64,000 nucleotides of DNA from Planctomycetota bacterium (lineage in GTDB: Bacteria; Planctomycetota; SZUA-567; H5-PLA8): contig JABTUM010000001.1 of assembly GCA_015075375.1 (NCBI GenBank), forward strand, positions 2,599,201 through 2,663,200. The letters are read 5' to 3'. A program made the translations under genes and the position numbers. Under the pieces are notes generated by a model. It made no database searches. It was given only the letters and a program-made list of their open reading frames with translations, and was not told the DNA's origin. Positions 46,732-54,950 of this stretch are shown here, in pieces. Position 1 is the first letter of the stretch; every line of letters begins with the position of its first letter.

Positions 46732-46939
46732 GGGATTTCCTCGCGGGATATTGGAACCGTACTCGGAACGAATTCCTTATACTGTAACGTGCTGCAAGTT
46801 ATAGCTCGATTCGGCCGGTCCCTCCGCCCCGAACGGACCTCGGCTTGCGCCGTGGGCGGGAACCTATACAACCGCACGCTTCCCCGACAACTCCGGGCGC
46901 CTGTGTCGCGCCGCGGACTTCATAAGGAGCACCCTTTCG

Positions 46940-47962
46940 ATGCGTACCTTCAAGCTTGCCCCGCGCCTGGCTCTGGCGCTGCTCTTGGCCGTCGCCGCGC
47001 TCGCCGTCCGCGCCGAAGACGCGCCCAAACCTCCGGCCATCATCTCCGTGCCGACGCTGACTCAGGAAGCCGCCGAGCAGATCGTCGCCGCCGCCAAAGC
47101 CAAGGCCGCCGCGACTGACAGCCCTATCTACAAGGGCCAGAAGACCAAGATGCACGTCTACGTCCTGGGCCGTGAAGGGACACTTCTGGCCGGCACCCAG
47201 GCCGTCGGCGCGTGGCCGGGCAGCGCCGATATCGCCATGCGCAAGGCGCGTACGAGCTGGTTCTTCAAGCTGCCCACTCGCACCATCGGCCAGCTTTCGC
47301 GCACCGACCAGGAAGCCAAAGCGCCGCTCTACGGTATCGAACACAGCAACGGGGGGCTGATCAGCTTCCCCGGCGGCCTCCCGATCTTCGACGCGGCCGG
47401 CGCGCTCTGCGGCGCCATCGGCGTCAGCGGCGATACGGTGGACTGCGACGAACTCGTCGCGCAGGCCGGCGTCGATAAAGCCAAGGAACTGGGCGCCGCG
47501 GCCATCGCGCAGGTGCCCAGTCTGTCCAGCTACGGCGCGAGCTTGGTCCTGCACGCCGCGCTGAAGAAATGCGCCACGACCGAGAGCGACGTCTACAAGG
47601 GCCAGAAGGTGAAGATGCACATCTACGTGCTGGGCGCCGAAGGCACGGTCCTCGCCGCCGGGCAGCAGGACGACGCGTGGCCGGGCAGCGCCGATATCGC
47701 GCAGCGCAAGGCCCGCACGAGCTGGTGCTTCAAGCTCCCCACCGGCACCATCGGAAGCCTCTCGCGCCTCGACCAGGAAGCCAAGGCGCCGCTGTACGGC
47801 ATCGAACACAGCAACACGGGGCTGATCACCTTCCCCGGCGGCCTCCCGATCTTCGACGCCGAAGGGCGCTTCGTCGGCTCCGTGGGCGTCAGCGGGGACA
47901 GCGTCGGCAAGGACCACGAGGTCGCGCAAGCCGGCGTGGACGGCTTGAAGCCGCAACCCTGA
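46940..47962 (+). CDS. Exported protein with two tandem HbpS/GlcG-like domains
   Basis: Protein of 340 residues: signal peptide (about 1-28), then two copies of a HbpS/GlcG-type domain 155 residues apart. Each copy shows MHVYVLGREGTLLAG-like, AWPGSADIAxRKARTSWxFKLP and FPGGLPIFDAxGxxxGxxGVSGD segments. The copies are about three quarters identical by eye and close at DNA level, so the duplication is recent or homogenised. HbpS relatives bind haem or other cofactors outside the cell; whether these do is unknown. An aaggag site lies 14 bp ahead of the ATG. A strong terminator follows at 47987, so the gene is monocistronic. Confidence 0.8.
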   Translation: MRTFKLAPRLALALLLAVAALAVRAEDAPKPPAIISVPTLTQEAAEQIVAAAKAKAAATDSPIYKGQKTKMHVYVLGREGTLLAGTQAVGAWPGSADIAMRKARTSWFFKLPTRTIGQLSRTDQEAKAPLYGIEHSNGGLISFPGGLPIFDAAGALCGAIGVSGDTVDCDELVAQAGVDKAKELGAAAIAQVPSLSSYGASLVLHAALKKCATTESDVYKGQKVKMHIYVLGAEGTVLAAGQQDDAWPGSADIAQRKARTSWCFKLPTGTIGSLSRLDQEAKAPLYGIEHSNTGLITFPGGLPIFDAEGRFVGSVGVSGDSVGKDHEVAQAGVDGLKPQP

Positions 47963-47986
47963 TCGCAAGTCCGAAGCGGAAGCACG

Positions 47987-48020
47987 AACCGCCCTCTCTT
48001 TCGAGAGGGCGGTTTCGTTT
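47987..48020 (+). terminator. Rho-independent terminator after the HbpS-like gene
   Basis: Arms accgccctct/agagggcggt with loop ctttcg, tail ttcgttt. The stem is perfect over at least 10 bp. Confidence 0.85.
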
Positions 48021-48052
48021 GCGGCCGCGCCATTGGACCTGCACGCCGCTTC

Positions 48053-48778
48053 GTGATACGCCGATGCGGGCAGACTCGGGAGTTCTGGCATTTGAACCCA
48101 CCTCCAATCACGCGCCTTTCCCAGGGCGCCGGCGTTGCGCCGCCTGCGGCGCGCGCCTATCCGCCCGCGCTGAAGCTCCTTATCGCCGCTGCGATCCTCG
48201 CGGTGCTGGCCGATGGCCTGTACTACGGTTCTCTGCATGCGCGCGCTTTCGAGCAGGGCGCTAAGGAACCTTCACCCGAGGCTGCGTATCTGCTGCACGG
48301 GCGCGGGCGGGACGCCGTGTACGTCGACGGACAGACGTGGCGCACGCTGAGCGTGCTCGAGTATGGCCTGCTGGCCGGCGTGCCGTTCTGCTTTGTGCTC
48401 GGCTTCGGCGGACCGGTGCTGTGGCGCATCGGCGGCTGGATCGCCCTTACGCTCCCGCTGGTCGCGCGCCGGCGCTGCCCGCGCTGCCGCGAAGGCGACG
48501 TCTACGCCACGTGGCAGTCGATTCACGCCTGCTGCCCGGTCTGCAAACTCGATTACCAGCCGCACGCGGGCTACTTCACGGGCGCGATGTACTTCAACTA
48601 TTTCCTGATGATCGGAAGCTTCCTGCCGACTGCGCTGGTGCTCTTTTGGGCCTTCGATGCGAGCATCCCCGCCTACATCGGCGCGGCGCTGCTCCAGACG
48701 CTGCTCCTGGCCCCCGTCCTGGTGCCTTTCTCGCGCGTCATGTGGCTGCACTTCCATTTCTTGCTCTCACCGCGTTGA
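48053..48778 (+). CDS. DUF983-type membrane protein
   Basis: Protein of up to 241 residues. The C-terminal half is a DUF983 domain: a four-Cys zinc-ribbon-like part (RCPRCREGDVY ... CCPVCKLDYQ), then HAGYFTGAMYFNYFLM and two membrane helices. The N-terminal half adds two further helices (about 40-60 and 100-135) with a loop that should be outside. The start is uncertain: the frame opens at a GTG (48053) with no clear ribosome site, and there is no good ATG before the conserved region. DUF983 function is unknown; members often sit near respiratory or envelope genes. Confidence 0.72.
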   Translation: MIRRCGQTREFWHLNPPPITRLSQGAGVAPPAARAYPPALKLLIAAAILAVLADGLYYGSLHARAFEQGAKEPSPEAAYLLHGRGRDAVYVDGQTWRTLSVLEYGLLAGVPFCFVLGFGGPVLWRIGGWIALTLPLVARRRCPRCREGDVYATWQSIHACCPVCKLDYQPHAGYFTGAMYFNYFLMIGSFLPTALVLFWAFDASIPAYIGAALLQTLLLAPVLVPFSRVMWLHFHFLLSPR

Positions 48779-48862
48779 TCCGGCTAAGGGTTGGGTCCGA
48801 GCCGCGTCTGTGTTAGGCTGGAGGTTTCGCGGCCTTCGCATGGTGCGGTACGGGGAGCTTCG

Positions 48863-51673
48863 GTGCGGCGTACGATCCTGTTGCTCGGTCTGAGTCTGTG
48901 GCTGGCTTGCGCTTCGGCGCACGCGGAGACGTATCATGTCAGCACCGCGGGGCACGACGGGAATCCCGGCTCGGCCGCGTTCCCGTGGCTCACCCTGCAG
49001 CGCGCCGCGAACGTCATGCAGCCCGGCGACACCGTGCAGGTGGCCGACGGCACGTACGCGGGTTTCCTGCCTGCGCGCAGCGGCTCGCCAGGCGCGCCGA
49101 TCCGCTACAAATCCACGAACCCCCGCGGCGCCAAGATCAACGCACCCAGCCCTATCGCGGCCGGCGACGACGCGCTGGATTTCATCAACATCCAAGCCAA
49201 GAGCTACCTGATCGTCGAGGGCTTCGAAGTTTCCGGGGCGCCGCGCGCGGGCATCAGCGTCCGGTCCATCGTCGATAGCTCCGGCGAAGACACCGCGAAC
49301 GTCGAGATCCGCAACTGCCGCTCGCGCAACAACGGCTCGGCGGCCACCGCGCGGAACGACGGCATCTACGCCTTCTTTGCGAAGAACCTGCGCATCGAAG
49401 ACTGCGAGACCCACGCCAACACCGGGCACGGCATCCTGATCGTCGGCGGCGGATCGGATGCGCCGGTCGTTCGGCATTGCGTGAGCTACTCCAACGGCCT
49501 GCACGGCATCGCATTGAGCGCTTTCCTGGCCGGTGGGGGCGACGGCAACATCACCGGCTTTCTGGCCGAACAGAATCGCAGCGACCACAACGCGGGAGCC
49601 GGGCTGCAATTCGAAGGCGCCAGCGGCGGGATCTGCCAGAACAACCTCGTTTACCGTAATGCGCTGCCGGGCTTGAACTTCATCCAAGGCGCCGGTGCCG
49701 TGGGCAGCCACACCAATCTGGTGGTGAACAATACGGTCTACCACCCGACCAGCACCACCGGTGCGCTCGTCGTCGGCAACGGCTCGAACAACCTGACGAT
49801 CTTCAATAACCTCCTTTATTCGGGCACCGGCGCGGGGCTGGAGATTCAGACCGCCAGCAACACCCAGCACGATTACAACACCTTCAATTCGATAACTGGC
49901 GGCGCGCAGTCGTCGCATGAACTGACCCAGGCCCCCGGCGCCGTCTTCAGCGCGCCGGCCACCGACGACCTCACGCTCAAGGACGGCTCCCCAGCCATCG
50001 ACAGCGGCATCGACACGTTCAACAACACCGCCGCGCCGAACCTGGACTTCAATCGCGCCAGCCGCCCCTTCGGCGCCAAGCACGACCGCGGCGCCTACGA
50101 GCGCGGCGCACCGCTCGATACCACCCCGCCCGGCATCACGATCCTGGTCCCTTCGCTCTCGCCGGTCTTCACCACCAACCTGCCCACCGTTTCGCTGGCC
50201 GGCAGCGCCGGAGACAACGCGGGGCTCGCTTTGCTCAGTTGGGAGAACAGCCTCGGCGGCTTCGGCGTCATTCCCATTTCGACGAACTGGAACGTCGCGA
50301 ACATCCCGCTCGAACTGGGCCAGAATGTCCTGACGCTTCGCGCCGTGGACACCTCGGGCCTGACCGCCTTCGATACGCTTACCGTAACTCGTCTGCCGCC
50401 GCCCAACCTGCCGCCCGTAATCGAAAGCGGACCCCTCGCCACCCCCGACCCGCTGCTCCTGCCGGCCACCGCCGACCTGCTCGTCACCGCCAGCGATCCG
50501 GACGAAGCGCCCGATCCGCTCGTCTACACCTGGGTGCGCGCAGGCGGTCCGGCCTCCGTGGACTTCGAGCCCAACGCGACCGAAGACGCCGATCAGTCGG
50601 TCGCGACCTTCAGTGCGCCCGGCGTTTACCAGCTTCGTACTTCCGTCTTCGACGGCGCCGACGCGACCGAAGCGGAGTTCATCTATTTCGTGAGCGACGG
50701 AACCGTACCCGGACCGGTGACCGACACGTCGCTGTGCCTCACCAAAGGCCAACTGAGCGTCAACTTCGCGCGCAGCGGCTCCGACAAGCTGCTCCTGACC
50801 GGGCGCTTCAACCGTGCGCTCTTCCCCGACCTCATGACCGGCATCGAGGCCACGTTGGTCGTCAACGGCGCGACGGTCCTCAACGCGCAGCCGCTCGACG
50901 CATTGGGGCGCTTCGCTTCGCCGCGCGGAGAAAAGCCCGTCGCCAAATCTTCTTTCGCCACCAAGACAGGAATCTTCACGCTCAGCCTGAGTTCCGCGGA
51001 CTTGGCCGCGGTCCTGAATCCACCCAATCGCACCGGCTCCTCCTCCCTGCTCGTCGATCTGGTGCTGCATCTGGAAGGCGGCGGGCTCGGTGCGCCCATC
51101 GAAGCGCGCGGCGCGTTCGAGTTCCTCGGCAAAGGCAAGAAGGGCGCCTCATTCGCCGCCAGCTATTTACCCGGAAAAGGGCGCGCGTTCGACGGCTTCC
51201 TGAGCGTCACGAAGGCCGCCGTCACGCAGCTTTCCGAAAAAGCCGGCGGCGGGCACAAAGTCACGCTTGCCGGCAACCTGGACATCCGCGGCGCCGAACC
51301 GTTCATCCTGCGCGACGAGGCACTCGCCGACGATGACGTGCGTATCGAACTGGGAGGCGAGACGATCGAGCTTTCCTTTATCAGCCTTCTTATCTCCGGC
51401 ATCACCGCTGCGAGCGCGAGCTACACCTACAACCCCCAAGCGCCCGGCGGACCGCCCGAGCTGAAGCAGGCCCTCTTCAGCAACGTGAACAAGTCCTACA
51501 AACTCACCACCAATGCGCTCGACGCCCTCGGACTTCCGCCCGCCGGACCTGCAGAAGCGCTGGAACAGGTACTTCCGTTCGCCCTGGAATTCGAGACCTT
51601 GAGCGGCCGGCTGCGCCTCGAGACGCAGATCCGGCTGCGTCGCACCAAGCCCACCGCCACCGCCTGGAAGTAG
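48863..51673 (+). CDS. Secreted right-handed beta-helix protein with PKD-like domains
   Basis: Exported protein of 936 residues starting at GTG 48863; the signal peptide (VRRTILLLGLSLWLACASAH) and a ggggag site 5 bp upstream support this over the frame's opening at 48791. Residues about 25-400 form a right-handed parallel beta-helix of the DUF1565/PbH1 type (YHVSTAGHDGNPGSAAFPW; repeated RIEDCETHANTGHGILI- and NLVVNNTVYH-like turns), typical of polysaccharide lyases and surface adhesins. Then come Ig/PKD-like modules (about 420-620), and a C-terminal region of two similar beta domains (LCLTKGQLSVNF ... VTKAAVTQL). No clear catalytic residues were identified. Confidence 0.8.
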   Translation: MRRTILLLGLSLWLACASAHAETYHVSTAGHDGNPGSAAFPWLTLQRAANVMQPGDTVQVADGTYAGFLPARSGSPGAPIRYKSTNPRGAKINAPSPIAAGDDALDFINIQAKSYLIVEGFEVSGAPRAGISVRSIVDSSGEDTANVEIRNCRSRNNGSAATARNDGIYAFFAKNLRIEDCETHANTGHGILIVGGGSDAPVVRHCVSYSNGLHGIALSAFLAGGGDGNITGFLAEQNRSDHNAGAGLQFEGASGGICQNNLVYRNALPGLNFIQGAGAVGSHTNLVVNNTVYHPTSTTGALVVGNGSNNLTIFNNLLYSGTGAGLEIQTASNTQHDYNTFNSITGGAQSSHELTQAPGAVFSAPATDDLTLKDGSPAIDSGIDTFNNTAAPNLDFNRASRPFGAKHDRGAYERGAPLDTTPPGITILVPSLSPVFTTNLPTVSLAGSAGDNAGLALLSWENSLGGFGVIPISTNWNVANIPLELGQNVLTLRAVDTSGLTAFDTLTVTRLPPPNLPPVIESGPLATPDPLLLPATADLLVTASDPDEAPDPLVYTWVRAGGPASVDFEPNATEDADQSVATFSAPGVYQLRTSVFDGADATEAEFIYFVSDGTVPGPVTDTSLCLTKGQLSVNFARSGSDKLLLTGRFNRALFPDLMTGIEATLVVNGATVLNAQPLDALGRFASPRGEKPVAKSSFATKTGIFTLSLSSADLAAVLNPPNRTGSSSLLVDLVLHLEGGGLGAPIEARGAFEFLGKGKKGASFAASYLPGKGRAFDGFLSVTKAAVTQLSEKAGGGHKVTLAGNLDIRGAEPFILRDEALADDDVRIELGGETIELSFISLLISGITAASASYTYNPQAPGGPPELKQALFSNVNKSYKLTTNALDALGLPPAGPAEALEQVLPFALEFETLSGRLRLETQIRLRRTKPTATAWK

Positions 51674-51728
51674 CCGCCACCAGCTTCCCGCGTTAGCATA
51701 GGCACGCCATCAATCGGGGAGAATCGCC

Positions 51729-52250
51729 ATGCGTCTGGATCACATCGCCTATCGCGTCAAGGACCGCGACGCCGCCGTGAAGTTCTTCAAGGAGGCCTTC
51801 GGTTACACGGAGCAGGCCGAGTTCGACCTGAAGCTCGAGGACGGCAGCACCGCGCGCTGCATGGCCCTCGAACCCCCCGAGAAGCAGCAGGTCGCGCTGC
51901 CGCAGTTCGTGGCCGATGGCTTCCATCTCGCGCCGGAAATCTTCGTCAGTTCCGGGCCGCCCGGAAGCCTGATCGACCGCTGGGTCAACGAGTGGGGCCG
52001 CGGCGTCGGCGCGATCCACCACCTTGCGTACCAAGTCGATGACGTCCAGGCGACGATGCGCGATTGGCTCGACAAGGGCCTCATGTTCACCACCGACGGC
52101 CCGCTCGAATGCCCCAACCTGACGCAGATCTTCTCGCAGCCGCACCCGCTCACCGGGATCATTTACGAGTTCATCGCACGCAAGGGCAACCACGGCTTCT
52201 GCAAAGAGAACGTCGCTAAGCTGATGAGCAGCACGTCGAAGCTGGCCTAG
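51729..52250 (+). CDS. VOC-family protein, HPPD-like C-terminal half
   Basis: Cytoplasmic vicinal-oxygen-chelate protein of 173 residues. It opens MRLDHIAYRVKDRDAAVKFFKEAFGY (metal His in LDHIAY), has a second module starting IHHLAYQVDDVQATM (second metal His), and ends with IIYEFIARKGNHGFCKENVAKL, which resembles the C-terminus of 4-hydroxyphenylpyruvate dioxygenase (Glu ligand in YEF). It is much shorter than HPPD (about 350), so it may be a methylmalonyl-CoA-epimerase-like or glyoxalase-like enzyme instead. A ggggaga site lies upstream. The stop is followed almost immediately by an inverted-repeat element. Confidence 0.8.
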   Translation: MRLDHIAYRVKDRDAAVKFFKEAFGYTEQAEFDLKLEDGSTARCMALEPPEKQQVALPQFVADGFHLAPEIFVSSGPPGSLIDRWVNEWGRGVGAIHHLAYQVDDVQATMRDWLDKGLMFTTDGPLECPNLTQIFSQPHPLTGIIYEFIARKGNHGFCKENVAKLMSSTSKLA

Positions 52251-52253
52251 GGC

Positions 52254-52350
52254 GGATTTTGGATTGGCGATTTTGGATTGCCGTGGGCGTAGCGCCATCG
52301 GCAAGCGCGGTGCACCCAATCCAATATCCAAAATCTCGAATCCAAAATCC
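52254..52350. repeat. Imperfect inverted-repeat element between convergent genes
   Basis: Left arm 52254-52280 (ggattttggattggcg, then attttggattg) and right arm 52317-52350 are near-perfect reverse complements; the right arm carries an extra 7 bp. The approximately 36-bp loop is GC-rich. The arms themselves consist of a repeated gattttggatt unit. The element starts 4 bp after the VOC stop and ends directly at the ecfT-like stop, so it probably acts as a bidirectional terminator and may be a miniature repeat. No target-site duplication is clear. Confidence 0.65.
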
Positions 52351-53211
52351 CTACGTCCACTCCCGCACGAACGCGTACAGCGCGCGCCATTCGGTGCGGT
52401 AGTACCAGTCTTCCGCGTACAGAAAATAGAGCCCCTTCGCGGCGAGCAGCGCCGCACTCGCGCTCAGCACCGCCCAGACCAGCAGCCATTCGAGCGCCCT
52501 AAGTTTCCGGCGCGGCAGTTCCACGCCGCGCTTCGCCGGCTCGAAGCCGCGGCTTTGGATCGACGCCGCCAGCGTCCCCGCGCGGCGCACGCAGCCGGCC
52601 AAGACCGGGCGCAGCAGGCCGAAGGTCACCGCCGCGCCGGACCATGGCGGCGTGCGCCACGGCGCGGGTTCGAAGCCCCGCAGACGCGCGGCCGTCCAGG
52701 CCTGCGTCGCCTCTTGCGCGAGCAACGGGCCGAAGCGCAGCGCCGTCACCGCCATGAATGCCAGCCCGTAAGGCACGCGGAAGAACGTCAACGCGCCCAG
52801 CAGAGCGCCAGGATCGGTGCTGAACGCCACCGCCAGGCCCGCCGCCGCAGCCAGCACCACTCGCAAGCCCTGCGCGAGCCCGTGCGCGAAGCCCTCTCGA
52901 TAAAGCGCCACGCCGTCGGGGCCGAAGAGTGCAAGCGCCCAGCCGCTTTGCGGATGCCAGCCCCAGATCTCCGTGCGCGGCGCCTGCGCGTAGAAGAAAC
53001 CTTGCATCAGTGCAAGGCCCCACAGGGCCAGCGCCAATCCGCCCAGCGCCGCCAAGATGCGCCGCCAGCCCGCACCCGAAAGGCACAGCGCCAGCACCGC
53101 CGAGCCCGCCAGCACGCCCAGCAGGAGCGGCCGCTCCAGCGTCACCGCCCACAAGCCCGCCACACCCAGCAGCAAGAGCTTCACGCGTGCTTCGAGGCCC
53201 CGTACGTTCAC
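52351..53211 (-). CDS. Energy-coupling factor transmembrane protein EcfT
   Basis: Membrane coupling subunit of an ECF vitamin/metal importer, 286 residues with 5-6 helices. The two conserved Ala-Arg-Gly type coupling motifs appear as AARLRGFEP and SIQSRGFEP, each ending in a helix that contacts an ATPase domain. The GTG at 53211 overlaps the ATPase stop (GTGA), and the frame upstream of it is not needed. Third gene of the S-component / double-ATPase / EcfT operon; it ends at the inverted-repeat element. Substrate is set by the S-component. Confidence 0.85.
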   Translation of the reverse strand: MNVRGLEARVKLLLLGVAGLWAVTLERPLLLGVLAGSAVLALCLSGAGWRRILAALGGLALALWGLALMQGFFYAQAPRTEIWGWHPQSGWALALFGPDGVALYREGFAHGLAQGLRVVLAAAAGLAVAFSTDPGALLGALTFFRVPYGLAFMAVTALRFGPLLAQEATQAWTAARLRGFEPAPWRTPPWSGAAVTFGLLRPVLAGCVRRAGTLAASIQSRGFEPAKRGVELPRRKLRALEWLLVWAVLSASAALLAAKGLYFLYAEDWYYRTEWRALYAFVREWT

Positions 53212-54836
53212 GCGCGCGCCTCCGACCAGCGCGCGGCCAGTTCTTCCAGCGTCCGAGCCGCGGGCACGCCCAGCGCTTCGCACCACTCCAGCAACGCCGG
53301 CCGCTTCAAACTCGTCCGGGCGAGCAGCGCCGTATCGTTCAATACCTCGAGCGCCGGGCCGTCGGCCACGACGCGCCCGGCCCGCAAGACCACCGCGCGA
53401 TCGGCCCACTCGAGCGCCAGATCCGGATCATGCGTGCTGAAGACCGCCGCGGCGCCGTGCGCGCAGACGCTTTGCAGCAGGCTCTCCACGTGCTTGCGGT
53501 CCTGCCCCGTGCTGGGCTCGTCGAGCAACAGGATCTCCGGTTCGGCGGCGAGCACCGCGGCCACCGCAAGGCGCAGGCGTTGCCCGCGCGACAACGCCAG
53601 CGGCGCCTCCGTGCTGCGCGCTCCGAGCCCCATAGCCTCCAGCGCCGCGCGGCCTTTCGCCTCCGCCGCCGCGCGGCCCAGCTTGAGGGTCCAGCGTGGG
53701 GCGAAGGCCGTCTCGTCCAGCGCCGTCGCGCCAATCAGCATCGCGTCGGGATTCTGAAACGTGTACCCGCGCGCCGCGGCGCATTCGATCCGTCCCGCGC
53801 CGGGCTTGCGCAAGCCCGCCAGCAGCGCCAGAAGCGTGCTCTTGCCCGATCCGTTCGCGCCCAGCAGCGCCACGCGCTCCCCGCGCCGCAGCGAGAAGTT
53901 CGCACCCTCCAAGGCGAAGCCTTTGCCGCCATAGGAGTACCCCAAGCCATCTGCGCGCAGAATCTCCGAGCCGCCCGGCTTGCGCGCGGCTTCCGGCGCT
54001 GCCGCGCGTGGCAGATGTTCGCGCGACCAAGCGAGTGCACGAGCGCGGTCGTACGCGCCGGCCGCCCACGCTTCCGGAACGCGCCGCGCCCACTCCGACG
54101 CAACCGGTAAGCGCAACCCCAGCTCCGCCAGTTTCGGCGCGTACTTCGCCGCATCTCCCGTCGGCGCATCCCATGCAACTTTCCCGCCGTCCAGCGCCAG
54201 AACCCGCTGCGGTCCGCCGGCGCGCGAGGGTTCGAGCAACTCGCCCAAACGATGCTCCGCCAGCACCAGCGCGACCCCGCGCTCCGCGCGCAAACGGTCC
54301 AGCAGCGCGCGAATCTCGTCCGCGCCTTGCGGGTCGAGCTGCGCGAACGGCTCGTCCAGCACCAGCGCCGCCGGCTCCAGAGCCAGCGCCGCCGCCAGCG
54401 CCAGACGCTGCTTCTGCCCGCCGCTCAACGCCGCCGGATCGGCGTCTTCGCTCCCGCTCAACCCCACTGCGCCTAGGGCGTCCGTCACACGGCGTCCGGT
54501 CTCGCTTTCGCTCAGCCCCAGGTTACGCGGACCGAACGCCACTTCGTCGAACGCGCGGCGTGCGAAGAGCTGATCGTCGGGGCTCTGGAAGACTACGCCG
54601 CAGCGCGCGCCCGGCGCGGTCTCGCGCACGCCGTCCAACCGGCAGACGCTCAAACCCGGCAGCAGCCCAGCGAGCACCTTCAAAAACGTACTCTTACCCG
54701 AACCCGTCGGGCCCGCGACCAGCGTGTACGCGCCGGCTTCCAGCTCGAAGTCGATGCCTTCCAGCGCCGCATGCGCGCGGCCCGGATACGTCAAGCGCGC
54801 ACCGCGCAGAGCAAGGAGTGCGGTGGTTGTTTTCAT
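53208..54836 (-). CDS. ECF transporter double ATPase (EcfA-EcfA' fusion)
   Basis: Single protein of about 542 residues with two ABC ATPase domains, as in YkoD-type transporters. The first NBD (about 10-240) has GPTGSGKST, LSGGQKQR and LVLDEPFAQLD. The second (about 305-510) has GANGSGKST, LSRGQRLR (Gly of the signature changed to Arg) and LLLDEPSTGQD. The altered signature hints at asymmetric ATP hydrolysis. The start ATG 54836 gives the usual beginning; a TTG at 54881 adds 15 residues, and no ribosome site is clear for either. It overlaps EcfT by four bases. Confidence 0.88.
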   Translation of the reverse strand: MKTTTALLALRGARLTYPGRAHAALEGIDFELEAGAYTLVAGPTGSGKSTFLKVLAGLLPGLSVCRLDGVRETAPGARCGVVFQSPDDQLFARRAFDEVAFGPRNLGLSESETGRRVTDALGAVGLSGSEDADPAALSGGQKQRLALAAALALEPAALVLDEPFAQLDPQGADEIRALLDRLRAERGVALVLAEHRLGELLEPSRAGGPQRVLALDGGKVAWDAPTGDAAKYAPKLAELGLRLPVASEWARRVPEAWAAGAYDRARALAWSREHLPRAAAPEAARKPGGSEILRADGLGYSYGGKGFALEGANFSLRRGERVALLGANGSGKSTLLALLAGLRKPGAGRIECAAARGYTFQNPDAMLIGATALDETAFAPRWTLKLGRAAAEAKGRAALEAMGLGARSTEAPLALSRGQRLRLAVAAVLAAEPEILLLDEPSTGQDRKHVESLLQSVCAHGAAAVFSTHDPDLALEWADRAVVLRAGRVVADGPALEVLNDTALLARTSLKRPALLEWCEALGVPAARTLEELAARWSEARA

Positions 54837-54950
54837 CGCGAAGCGCAGGGAAACGCCGAACAAAAAGCGCGTGCGCGGCAAGCAACTTCGTCGCCGTGCT
54901 CACGTTTTACGCTTCCTGCACCGCCCTCCTTTCTGCAAACGCCGCCGCCC

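Noticed and set aside
48767..51070. 767-codon minus-strand frame
   Set aside because: Antisense to the beta-helix surface protein with signal peptide; no independent support.
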